Assembly (NCBI GenBank): GCA_963848355.1
Contig: CAWKDG010000001.1
Coordinates: 434,001 to 498,000 of the forward strand
Length of the DNA stretch: 64,000 bases
Reading direction: 5' to 3'
From: CAWKDG01 sp963848355
GTDB taxonomy: Bacteria > Actinomycetota > Acidimicrobiia > Acidimicrobiales > UBA8190
Part shown: one piece after another, positions 10,581 through 20,758 of the stretch
Layout of the letters: each line of letters begins with the position of its first letter
Position numbering within the stretch: position 1 is the first letter of the stretch
Position numbers and translations under genes: made by a program
The notes under the pieces: generated by a model
The model's database searches: none
What the model saw: the letters and a program-made list of their open reading frames with translations, nothing else
What the model was told of the DNA's origin: nothing

Positions 10581-11636
10581 TCAGGCGATGGTGATCGCCT
10601 TGTCCAGGAAGACGTCCTGGACGGCGTGGAGAAGGTCGACACCCTCGGCCATCGGCCGTTGGAAGGCCTTCCGACCGACGATCAGGCCGGTCCCGCCGGC
10701 CCGCTTGTTGATGACGGCGGTGCGGACGGCCTTGGCCACGTCGTCGGATCCGCTCGAGGCCCCCCCGGAGTTGATCAGGGCGATCCGGCCCGCGTAACAG
10801 TTCACGACCTGCCAGCGGGTCCGGTCGATGGGGTTGTCGGTGGTCAGCTGTTCGTAGACGAGGGGGTCGGTCATCCCGAACTTGAGGGCGGTGTAACCAC
10901 CGTTGTTCTCGGGCTGCTTCTGCTTGATGATGTCGGCCTCGATGGTGACGCCCATGTGGTTGGCCTGACCGGTGAGGTCGGCCGACAGCGTGTAGTCGGC
11001 CTCCTTCGTCTTGAAGCCCTCGTTGCGGAGGTAGCACCACAGGACGGTGAAGAGGCCGAGGGAGTGCGCGTGCTGGAACGCTTTGCGCACCTCCTGGATC
11101 TGCCGGTCGGACTCGTCGGAGCCGTAATAGATGGTGGCGCCGACCCCGACGGCCCCGAGATCGACCGCTTGCCGGACCGAACCGAAGAAGACCTGATCGT
11201 AGGTATTCGGGTAGTGGAGGAAGTCGTTGTGGTTCAGCTTCACGATGAAGGGGATCTTGTGGGCGTAACGCCGGGCCACGATCCCGAGTCCGCCGAGGGT
11301 GGTGGCGATGGCCGACGACCCCCCCTCGAGAGCCAGCTCGATGAGGTTGGCCGGATCGAAGTAGGCGGGGTTCTTGGCGAAGGAGGCGGCGGCCGAGTGC
11401 TCGATCCCCTGATCGACGGGGAGGATGGAGAGGTAGCCGGTGCCGCCGAGGCGGCCGTGGGCGTAGACCGAGGCCAGGTTCCGGACCACGGGGATGGGAC
11501 GGTCCGACGCCAGCAGGACGCGGTCGACGTAGTCGGGACCGGGCAGCGTCAGCTCGTCGGCTGTGATCCCCTTGCACTGATGGTCGAGCAGATCGCGGGC
11601 GTCGTCGCCGAGGAGCTTTTCGTAGTCGGTGGCCAT
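10581..11636 (-). CDS. fbaB: Class I fructose-bisphosphate aldolase, DhnA/FbaB type
   Basis: A Schiff-base aldolase of the archaeal/DhnA type, interconverting fructose 1,6-bisphosphate and the two triose phosphates. The 351-residue protein carries LPVDQGIEHS (about 75-85), FIVKLNHNDFL and GATIYYGSDESDRQ, all typical of this family, and NSGGASSGSDDVAKA near the C-terminal phosphate-binding region. Length matches FbaB. ATG at 11636 (MATDYEKLL) is preferred over an extended reading into the threonine aldolase gene. The gap to the upstream ltaE gene is only 10 bases, so the two are probably co-transcribed. Confidence 0.9.
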   Translation of the reverse strand: MATDYEKLLGDDARDLLDHQCKGITADELTLPGPDYVDRVLLASDRPIPVVRNLASVYAHGRLGGTGYLSILPVDQGIEHSAAASFAKNPAYFDPANLIELALEGGSSAIATTLGGLGIVARRYAHKIPFIVKLNHNDFLHYPNTYDQVFFGSVRQAVDLGAVGVGATIYYGSDESDRQIQEVRKAFQHAHSLGLFTVLWCYLRNEGFKTKEADYTLSADLTGQANHMGVTIEADIIKQKQPENNGGYTALKFGMTDPLVYEQLTTDNPIDRTRWQVVNCYAGRIALINSGGASSGSDDVAKAVRTAVINKRAGGTGLIVGRKAFQRPMAEGVDLLHAVQDVFLDKAITIA

Positions 11637-11646
11637 GGTGCCGAGC

Positions 11647-12666
11647 CTAATCCGCGGTCGATATCGCTTTGCGGGCCCGCTCCAGTCCGGCGTCGTCGAC
11701 GTCGTGGTGGGTGACGAAGCGGACGATCCCCGGTGCCAGGGTCCCGGCCAGGACACCCTCGGCCCGGAGCTGCTCCAGGAGCCGGGCGGGGTCGGCGTGG
11801 GAGAAGATGACCATGTTGGTCGGCACCCGGGCGGGGTCGCAGCCCGCCCCCGGCCAGCGCTCGGCCACGGCCTGGGCCAGGCGGCCGGCGCGGGCGTGAT
11901 CGTCGGCCAGCCGCTCGACCATCGTCCGCAGCGCCACCAGGCCGGCGGCGGCGATCACCCCGGCCTGCCGCATGGCCCCGCCCAGGCGGTGACGCTCGAC
12001 CCGCCCCTCGGCGATGACGTCGGGGGGGCCGGCCAGGACCGAACCGACGGGAGCACAGAGGCCCTTCGACAGACACGTCATCACGGTGGTCACCGGGTCG
12101 GCGAAGGCGGCCGCCGGTGTTGCCGTCGCCACCTCGGCGTTGAAGAGGCGGGCCCCGTCCATGTGGACGGGGATCCCGACGGCCGCCTCGGCCACGGCCA
12201 GAAGGGCGGGGACCGTCCACGAGAGTCCCCCCGAGGGCATGTGGGTCTGCTCCACGCAGACGAGCCCCGGCCGCGGATGGTGATGGTCGACGGCCTCGCG
12301 GGCCCAGCGCACCATGGCCGGATCGAGGGTCCCGTCGTCGTCGTCGAGCTCGTAGAACTGGATCCCCGCGTTCCGGGAGGCGGCGCCGTCCTCGTAGATC
12401 ACGACGTGCTGGCGCCGCCCGGCGAGGACGAGCGCGCCCGGCCGGCACAGGACGCGGAGGGCGATCTGATTGGCCATCACGCCGGAGGGGACGAAGACGG
12501 CCGCCGGCTTGCCCACCCGGGCGGCGTAGGCCTCTTCCAGGGCGCGCACGGTCGGGTCTTCGCCGTACTGGTCGTCGCCCACCTCGGCCTCGGCCATGGC
12601 CCGCCGCATCTCCGGCGTCGGCTGCGTGACCGTGTCGCTGCGGAGATCGACGAAGCCGGACGGCAC
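11647..12666 (-). CDS. ltaE: Low-specificity threonine aldolase
   Basis: A PLP enzyme cleaving L-threonine or allo-threonine to glycine and acetaldehyde. FVDLRSDTVTQPTPEMR at the start and DDQYGEDPTV are diagnostic. HMDGARLFNA near residue 165 precedes TCLSKGLCAPVGS, which holds the PLP lysine. The GTG at 12666 begins VPSGFVDLRSD, giving 339 residues, the family length. It lies 11 bases downstream of the TPR gene's stop and 10 bases upstream of the aldolase start. Related PLP lyases cannot be excluded, but the fit is close. Confidence 0.88.
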   Translation of the reverse strand: MPSGFVDLRSDTVTQPTPEMRRAMAEAEVGDDQYGEDPTVRALEEAYAARVGKPAAVFVPSGVMANQIALRVLCRPGALVLAGRRQHVVIYEDGAASRNAGIQFYELDDDDGTLDPAMVRWAREAVDHHHPRPGLVCVEQTHMPSGGLSWTVPALLAVAEAAVGIPVHMDGARLFNAEVATATPAAAFADPVTTVMTCLSKGLCAPVGSVLAGPPDVIAEGRVERHRLGGAMRQAGVIAAAGLVALRTMVERLADDHARAGRLAQAVAERWPGAGCDPARVPTNMVIFSHADPARLLEQLRAEGVLAGTLAPGIVRFVTHHDVDDAGLERARKAISTAD

Positions 12667-12677
12667 GGGATCCGATG

Positions 12678-14414
12678 CTACGTCCGGGCCGTCGCGGTGC
12701 GGGCCGCCACCCGGGGCCGACGGTGGCGGGAACCGAGGGCGTCGTAGCGCTCGGCGGCGTCGGCCAACTCCGGGTCGGCCGCCGCCACCCGGCCGAAGAG
12801 CTCGCGCGCGTGGGCGGTGTCGCCGGCGCGCTCGTAGAGATCGGCCAGGACGTACCACTGGCGGAGATGGCGGTCGCTCGGATGACGGAGGTTGCGGGCG
12901 GCACCGGCCGACGCCAGGACCTCGACGGCGGCATTCAGCTTCCGCTGGTCGGCCAGATCGGAGGCGAGGACCATCCGGCCCTCGGCCAGGATGTCGGGCG
13001 ACGGGGAGGCGGCCCGCAATTCCTCCCACAGCGCCGCCACCCGGCGGTGACGGTGCAGGGCGCGGTGACAGTCCATCATCACCGGGAGCTGGCTCGGGTC
13101 GTCGTCGTCCAGCCGGCGGGCGGCCTCGAGGTGACCGATGGCCTGCGTCCAGCGCCCGAGGCGGTAACAGACGAGGCCGTGGAGCTCGCGGGCGGCGGCC
13201 GACTCGGGGACCTGGTCGACGAGGCTCTTCGTGATCCGGAAGGCCTCGGTGTACCGGTCGCGCTCGTACGCACGCGCCGCCGCCGCCATCCGCTCGCCCA
13301 GCCTCGTCGCGTTGTCGCGCCCGACCGCGGCCGCCAATTCGTTCACCACTTCGGAGGGAAGCGCCGCCTCCTTCGACGCGGGCCGCGCCGTGCGGGTCCC
13401 GGAGCCGGACGCCGTCGTGTCCTCTCCGGCCCGGGCCGACGCGGCCCCCCGGCCACGACCCCGACGCGGCGTCTCGTCGACGACGGCCTCGAAAACCCAG
13501 ACCTCGTCGGGTTTCACCTGGCGCGGGCCCGACGAGGGCCGCCCGCGCTTCGGCTCCCGCTCGCGTCCGGCGGACTCCGCCGCCGTCTCGCCGAGCACCC
13601 GCGCCCCCTTACGGGCCACGCTCCCCCATCGCCGCAGAGCCGGGGCGACCGGCGGCGGTCCCCCCACCGGCTTCCGGCTCGCCGCCGTCGGCTTCCGGGT
13701 CGGGGCCGCCGGCTTCCGGGTGGCGCTCGTCGGTTTCCGAGGACGGGGGATGTCCCGCTCCCCGCTGCGCCCGACCGGCGGCCGACCGGCGGAGGAGCGG
13801 GCTCCCGACGAACGGGGTGGGCCGGAACGGGACGGGGCAGGACGACCGGTCGTGGGGCGACCGGTCGTGGGGCGGGCCGACGTGGGTCGCCCCGCGGTCG
13901 AACGGGCTGTGGGCGGCCGCGCCCTGGGTGGACGGCCGGTGGGGGGACGGCCGGTACCGTCGCTTCCCGGTCGGTCGGAGCGAACGGGTCCTCTGGGCAC
14001 GCCGTGACCTCGGGCGGCCGAAGGGCGTGTCGGGGTCCTCTGGGATCCTGAGCGTCCCCGGCCCTGGTCAGGACGTCCGGCGCCACCTGTTCCGTCGGAA
14101 CGGCGAGCCGGGACGCGTGACCCCGAGGCCGGCCCCGATGGCCGTCCCGGAGCGCGAGGAGGCCCGCTTCCCGACGCCGCCGGCGGACCCGGTCGCCCCG
14201 TGGCACGCCGGCCGCCGGCGTCGCCGCGCTTTCGAGCCGCAGAACCGCCCGCACCCTGGGATCGCGCCCCGGGCGAGGGGCGGCCCATCTTCCGGTCGGG
14301 CGCCGGACGCTGGGGACGGCGTGACGCATCGTCCCTCGGCATTCGGAGAAGTGTACCGAGTCCACCATCTCGTTCCGTCGTCGGACGGGCACGGGACCGG
14401 GTGGGGATCATCAA
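12678..14414 (-). CDS. Basic repeat-rich protein with C-terminal TPR-like domain
   Basis: Up to 578 residues. The N-terminal half is extremely rich in Arg, Pro, Gly, Ser and Thr. It contains RPTTGRPTTGRPA and four 7-residue units of the form RKPxxxx (RKPTSAT, RKPAAPT, RKPTAAS, RKPVGGP), reminiscent of histone-H1-like or nucleic-acid-binding tails. From about residue 340 an alpha-helical region with TPR-like repeats follows (YTEAFRITKSLVDQVPES, RWTQAIGHLEAARRLDDDDP, ADLYERAGDTAHARELF). The start is uncertain: ATG at 14414 or the internal ATG at 14342 are candidates and neither has a clear ribosome-binding site. No function is assigned. It is the first gene of a minus-strand run into ltaE and fbaB. 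Confidence 0.6.
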   Translation of the reverse strand: MMIPTRSRARPTTERDGGLGTLLRMPRDDASRRPQRPAPDRKMGRPSPGARSQGAGGSAARKRGDAGGRRATGRPGPPAASGSGPPRAPGRPSGPASGSRVPARRSDGTGGAGRPDQGRGRSGSQRTPTRPSAARGHGVPRGPVRSDRPGSDGTGRPPTGRPPRARPPTARSTAGRPTSARPTTGRPTTGRPAPSRSGPPRSSGARSSAGRPPVGRSGERDIPRPRKPTSATRKPAAPTRKPTAASRKPVGGPPPVAPALRRWGSVARKGARVLGETAAESAGREREPKRGRPSSGPRQVKPDEVWVFEAVVDETPRRGRGRGAASARAGEDTTASGSGTRTARPASKEAALPSEVVNELAAAVGRDNATRLGERMAAAARAYERDRYTEAFRITKSLVDQVPESAAARELHGLVCYRLGRWTQAIGHLEAARRLDDDDPSQLPVMMDCHRALHRHRRVAALWEELRAASPSPDILAEGRMVLASDLADQRKLNAAVEVLASAGAARNLRHPSDRHLRQWYVLADLYERAGDTAHARELFGRVAAADPELADAAERYDALGSRHRRPRVAARTATART

Positions 14415-14466
14415 TCTTGACGAAACTTTATTGGCCTCTGACCGGGATCAGCGCGAAGATCTCCGC

Positions 14467-14482
14467 GAAACGTTAACGTTTC
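14467..14482. promoter_or_regulatory. 16-bp perfect palindrome, candidate operator
   Basis: GAAACGTTAACGTTTC is a perfect 16-base palindrome in the intergenic region between the divergent TPR gene and the peptide-binding protein gene, 52 bases upstream of the latter's GTG. Its form resembles operators of LacI-type or other dimeric regulators. No regulator gene is adjacent, so the role is inference. A TTGACG at 14417-14422 could be a -35 element. Confidence 0.5.
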
Positions 14483-14534
14483 CGTCACGTTCGGTGGAGA
14501 CGCCAACGGACACCCGACTAGAAGGGGGTAAGAC

Positions 14535-16430
14535 GTGCGGCGAATTAGGACGTTGGTCACGATCGCACTCAGCGTGGGGATCGCAGCCGTCCTCTTGGCG
14601 GCATGCTCTTCATCGAGCTCGCCATCGGCCTCCAATACCAGTGGGACCAAGATCCAGGGCGGCACCGTGACCTGGGCCGAACCGCCTTCGGCAGTGCCCA
14701 ACTACATCTTCCCCTTCATGAGCCTGGCCTTCTTCAGCGTCACCAACCTCAGCCAGTTCCAGCAGCTCATGTACCGCCCGCTCTACTGGTTCGGGAACAA
14801 CGGCACCGCCTCGATCCAACCGTCCCTGTCGTTGGCACAGAATCCCGTCTACTCGAACAACAACCAGACCGTCGTCATCAAGCTGAAGGACTACAAGTGG
14901 TCCAACGGTGAGAAGGTCACGGCCACGGACGTCATGTTCTGGATGAACATGATGCACGCCGAGAAGGCCAACTGGGCCGCCTACGCTCCGGGCACGATCC
15001 CCGACAACATCAAGAGCATCACGGTCAACAGCCCAACGGAGCTCACGTTCCAGATGACGGGGTCGTACAACCCGTTCTGGTTGACCTACAACCAGTTCTC
15101 GCAGATCACTCCGTTGCCGGTGGCCTGGGACATCACGTCGACAGGTGCCGCACCCGGATCGGGTGGTTGCTCCAGCGCCGCCTACGGCACCGCTGACACG
15201 GCCTGCAGCGCCGTCTACACCTTCCTGTCGAAGCAGGCCGGTTACGACCCGGCCAACCCGTCGGGCACCAACAACTCGCTGTCGACCTACGCCACCAACC
15301 CCCTGTGGCAGATCGTCGACGGGCCCTGGCACCTGACCAACTTCGACGCCTCGGGCGACGTCACCATGGTGCCCAACGCCTCGTACTCGGGCCCGGTCAA
15401 GCCGACCATCGCCGTCTTCAAGGAGGTGCCGTTCACCTCCGACTCGGCCGAGTTCAACTCGCTGGTCGCCGGGAACCTCGATTTCGGATACCTGCCCACC
15501 CAGGACATCACGGCCCCGGCCAAGAGTCCGCTCGTCTCCGGGGCCAACAACCCCCGACTGAGCGACTTCAGCCTGGATCCGCTGTACCTGTACGGCATCA
15601 ACTACTTCCCGTACAACTTCACGTCCACCGGGGACGACGGCAATGCGGGGGCGATCTTCTCCCAGCTCTATGTCCGCCAGGCCTTCCAGTACCTGGTCGA
15701 CCAGCCGTTGTTCAACAACAAGGTGTTCAAGGGCTACGCGGTACCGACCTACGGGCCGGTTCCGATCCTCCCGCCCACCTACGCCGACTCGGCGGAATCG
15801 AGCAACCCCTACCCCTACAGCGTGGCCAAGGCCAAGGCTGCGCTCACGAGCCACGGCTGGACCGTCGTGCCCAACGGCACCTCGACCTGCACGGACCCGG
15901 GGACGGGCGCCAACCAGTGCGGCAAGAACATTCCCAAGGGCGCCGCTCTGAACTTCAACCTCCAGTACGCCACGGGGACGACGTGGATCACTGAGCTGAT
16001 GACCACTGAGAAGTCGTCATGGGCTCAGGTGGGGATCAACATCACCCTGAGCTCGGCGTCCTTCGACACCGTGTTGGGCATCGCCGTTCCCTGTTCCGGT
16101 TCCGCCTGCACCTGGGAACTCCAGGACTGGGGCGGCGGCTGGGAGTTCTCCCCCGACTACTACCCGACCGGGGAGGAGATCTTCTCCACCGGTGCCGGGT
16201 CGAACTCGGGGAGCTACTCGAACACCACCAACGACGCCAACACCAAGGCGACCAACGACACCGACACCAACCTCGACACCTACCAGAACTTCCTGGCCAA
16301 GGACCTGCCGGTCATCTGGCAGCCCAACCCGGCGTACGAGATGTCGGAGATCAGCAACAAGCTCCACGGCGCCACCCCGCAGAACGTCTTCGGCTACCTG
16401 ACCCCGGAGAACTGGTACCTCACCAAGTAA
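14535..16430 (+). CDS. Peptide ABC transporter substrate-binding lipoprotein (SBP family 5)
   Basis: The 631-residue protein starts with a lipoprotein signal peptide, basic MRRIR then a hydrophobic core and lipobox LLAAC with Cys24, followed by a Ser-rich linker. It would be anchored outside the membrane. The body is family 5 (DppA/OppA type), with LMYRPLYWFGN, YKWSNGEKVTATDVMFWMN and VRQAFQYLVDQP. The GTG at 14535 has a strong AGAAGGGGG site. A 53% or better resemblance by eye to the second binding protein at 20759-22645 marks the two as paralogues. The permeases follow after a strong hairpin. Peptides are the likely cargo, but family 5 also binds nickel, sugars and haem. Confidence 0.9.
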   Translation: MRRIRTLVTIALSVGIAAVLLAACSSSSSPSASNTSGTKIQGGTVTWAEPPSAVPNYIFPFMSLAFFSVTNLSQFQQLMYRPLYWFGNNGTASIQPSLSLAQNPVYSNNNQTVVIKLKDYKWSNGEKVTATDVMFWMNMMHAEKANWAAYAPGTIPDNIKSITVNSPTELTFQMTGSYNPFWLTYNQFSQITPLPVAWDITSTGAAPGSGGCSSAAYGTADTACSAVYTFLSKQAGYDPANPSGTNNSLSTYATNPLWQIVDGPWHLTNFDASGDVTMVPNASYSGPVKPTIAVFKEVPFTSDSAEFNSLVAGNLDFGYLPTQDITAPAKSPLVSGANNPRLSDFSLDPLYLYGINYFPYNFTSTGDDGNAGAIFSQLYVRQAFQYLVDQPLFNNKVFKGYAVPTYGPVPILPPTYADSAESSNPYPYSVAKAKAALTSHGWTVVPNGTSTCTDPGTGANQCGKNIPKGAALNFNLQYATGTTWITELMTTEKSSWAQVGINITLSSASFDTVLGIAVPCSGSACTWELQDWGGGWEFSPDYYPTGEEIFSTGAGSNSGSYSNTTNDANTKATNDTDTNLDTYQNFLAKDLPVIWQPNPAYEMSEISNKLHGATPQNVFGYLTPENWYLTK

Positions 16431-16457
16431 CGTCGAGCGTGTGAAGATCCGGTAGTG

Positions 16458-16504
16458 CAGAACCGCCCCGACATGAGCCCAGCGGCCATGTCGGGGCGGT
16501 TCTG
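16458..16504 (+). terminator. Strong hairpin between binding-protein and permease genes
   Basis: An 18-bp perfect inverted repeat (16458-16475 and 16487-16504, CAGAACCGCCCCGACATG and its complement) encloses an 11-base loop and is followed by only three T residues. It lies between the stop of the binding-protein gene and the start of the permease gene. It could be a partial terminator, or an mRNA 3'-end stabiliser that keeps binding protein in excess over permease. Confidence 0.8.
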
Positions 16505-16534
16505 TTTCCCGAGGACCCCGGGGGGGGTGACGCG

Positions 16535-17488
16535 GTGATCGGCTTTCTGATCCGGAGGGTCGTCCAAGCCATCATCGTCATCTTCTTCGTCCTGCTGATC
16601 GTCTTCCTCTTGACGCAGGTCATCCCGGGAGGAGAGGCGCGGGCCGTCCTCGGCACCAAGGCCACACCGGCGAAGATCCACCAGTTCAACGTCCTGAACG
16701 GGTTCACCCTGCCGATCTGGGACCAGTTCTACCAATACCTCCTGCGCCTCATCGTCCACCAGGATCTCGGCTACTCGTACTCCTACAACCAGACGGTGTC
16801 GGCGCTCATCTCCGACAAGCTCCCGAAGACCCTCGTCCTCGTCGGCTTCTCGACCATCCTGGCCCTGGTCGTCTCGATCCCCCTCGGAATCCTCCAGGTC
16901 GTCCGGCGCAACAAGCCCGTCGACTATGTCCTCACCGGCCTGTCCTTCATCTTCTACGCCATGCCCGCATTCCTGCTCGGGACGCTGCTGATCCTGTACT
17001 TCGCCATCGACCAGCACTGGTTCCCGGTGGGCTTCTCCCAGAGCCAGACGGTGGGGAACATCATCAGCGACCCCCGGGGTCTGGTGCTTCCGGAGATCAC
17101 GTTGGCGGCGCTCACGATCGCCTCGTTCAGCCGCTACATGCGGTCATCGATGATGGAGGCCATGACCGAGGACTACATCCGCACGGCCCGGGCCAAGGGG
17201 GCCGCCCCCCGCCGCGTCCTCTACATCCACGCGCTCCGCAACGCCCTCATCCCCATCCTCACCCTCCTCGGCCTGTCCATCCCCGCCATCGTGAGCGGAG
17301 CCCTGATCACCGAGACCGTGTTCAACTACCCGGGCATGGGATTCCTCACCACCGAAGCGGCCTTCAAGACCGATATCCCCGTTCTGCTCGGAACGACTCT
17401 CGTGGCCACCATCGCCACCGTCGTCGGGTCCCTCCTGGCCGACGTCCTCTACGCCATCGCCGACCCGCGGATCCGCTATGCCCGGTGA
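16535..17488 (+). CDS. Dipeptide/oligopeptide ABC transporter permease, DppB type
   Basis: An inner-membrane permease of 317 residues with about six membrane segments. The first spans residues 8-30. The conserved EAA-loop sequence DYIRTARAKGAAPRRVLYIHALRNAL (read in two parts: DYIRTARAKGA and HALRNALIPI) couples it to the ATPase. ETVFNYPGMG near the C-terminus is a DppB hallmark. The GTG at 16535 follows a G-rich ribosome-binding site. It overlaps the next permease gene by 11 bases, showing operon structure. Together with the DppC-type partner it forms the translocation pore for the substrate delivered by the lipoprotein encoded upstream. Confidence 0.9.
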   Translation: MIGFLIRRVVQAIIVIFFVLLIVFLLTQVIPGGEARAVLGTKATPAKIHQFNVLNGFTLPIWDQFYQYLLRLIVHQDLGYSYSYNQTVSALISDKLPKTLVLVGFSTILALVVSIPLGILQVVRRNKPVDYVLTGLSFIFYAMPAFLLGTLLILYFAIDQHWFPVGFSQSQTVGNIISDPRGLVLPEITLAALTIASFSRYMRSSMMEAMTEDYIRTARAKGAAPRRVLYIHALRNALIPILTLLGLSIPAIVSGALITETVFNYPGMGFLTTEAAFKTDIPVLLGTTLVATIATVVGSLLADVLYAIADPRIRYAR

Positions 17489-18515
17489 CGTGATGCCCGG
17501 TGGGCAAGAGATGCATGACGCAGGAGCGGTCCCGCTCTCCGGAGCCGCCGCCGCCGAGGTGGCCATGCCGGGGGTCGCCCTTCCCGTCACCGAGCCCCCG
17601 CTCTCGACGGCCGGTCCCGAAGGTGGTGACGTCGCCACCTCGGGCGGGGGCCTGCGGCAGATCGCCCGGGTCTTCATCGAGAACAAGCTGGCCGTGATCG
17701 GACTGGCCATCATCATCTTCATGGTGCTCTTCTGTTTCGTGGGGCCGCTGCTGTACCACACCAATCAGGTGAATGGTCAGCAGGCATTGTCGTCGACGAG
17801 CCAGAGCAGCTTCTGCCCACCCTGCGCGCCCGGCAAGGGGCATCCCCTGGGTACCGACCCGTACGGCTTCGACATCCTGGGACGCCTGATGTTCGGTGGG
17901 AAGAATTCGCTCATCGTGGGCTTCGTCGCCGCCGCCGCCGCCACCCTCTTCGGCGTCGTCTACGGCGCCGTCTCCGGATTCGTCGGGGGCTGGGTCGACG
18001 CCCTCATGATGCGGATCATCGACATCCTCCTCTCCATCCCCCAGCTCTTCCTGCTCATCGTCCTGGCCGTCATCTTCCACCCGTCACTGCACATCCTCAT
18101 CGAGGTCATCGCCGTCGTGGCCTGGCTCGTCCCCGGACGACTCATCCGGGGAGAGACGCTGACCCTGCGCGTCCGCGAATACGTGCAGGCCGTGCGGGTG
18201 ATGGGGGGCAGCCGCAGCCGTATCGTCTTCCGCCACATCATCCCCAACACGGTGGGCACCATCGTGGTGAACGCCACCTTCCAGGTGGCCGACGCCATCC
18301 TGCTGCTCGCCGCGCTGGGCTTCCTCGGGCTCGGGCTGCCCGCCCCCCAGACGGACTGGGGGGCCATGCTCAACAACGGGGTGGAGTACGCCACCGGCGG
18401 GTACTGGTGGCTCATCTACCCGGCCGGGTTCTGCATCGTGATCGTCGTGGTGGCCTTCAACTTCGTCGGCGACGCACTACGCGACTCGCTCGAGGTGCGG
18501 CTCCAGCAGCGGTAG
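17478..18515 (+). CDS. Dipeptide/oligopeptide ABC transporter permease, DppC type
   Basis: The 345-residue protein has a long N-terminal cytoplasmic tail (about 65 residues), a first membrane span near 70-92, and the DppC-like HPLGTDPYGFDILGRLMFGG motif after it. REYVQAVRVMGGSRSRIVFRH (in two parts: REYVQAVRVMG and SRIVFRHIIPN) is the EAA loop. GLPAPQTDWGAMLN is also typical. It pairs with the DppB-type permease. The ATG at 17478 gives an 11-base overlap with the gene before; a later GTG is possible. It ends 14 bases short of the convergently transcribed ATPase gene. Confidence 0.9.
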   Translation: MPGDVMPGGQEMHDAGAVPLSGAAAAEVAMPGVALPVTEPPLSTAGPEGGDVATSGGGLRQIARVFIENKLAVIGLAIIIFMVLFCFVGPLLYHTNQVNGQQALSSTSQSSFCPPCAPGKGHPLGTDPYGFDILGRLMFGGKNSLIVGFVAAAAATLFGVVYGAVSGFVGGWVDALMMRIIDILLSIPQLFLLIVLAVIFHPSLHILIEVIAVVAWLVPGRLIRGETLTLRVREYVQAVRVMGGSRSRIVFRHIIPNTVGTIVVNATFQVADAILLLAALGFLGLGLPAPQTDWGAMLNNGVEYATGGYWWLIYPAGFCIVIVVVAFNFVGDALRDSLEVRLQQR

Positions 18516-18529
18516 CCGCCCGGCGACGG

Positions 18530-20649
<2,120 letters not shown>

Positions 20650-20758
20650 CGATCGTGCCCTCGTCCGGTCGCTGACGGTGCCGTCGGTCGCATGGATCAA
20701 CGCTAGCCCTGGACCGAAGACGCGCGCCGCCATCCGACCCGGTGGCGCCGGAGCGGGC

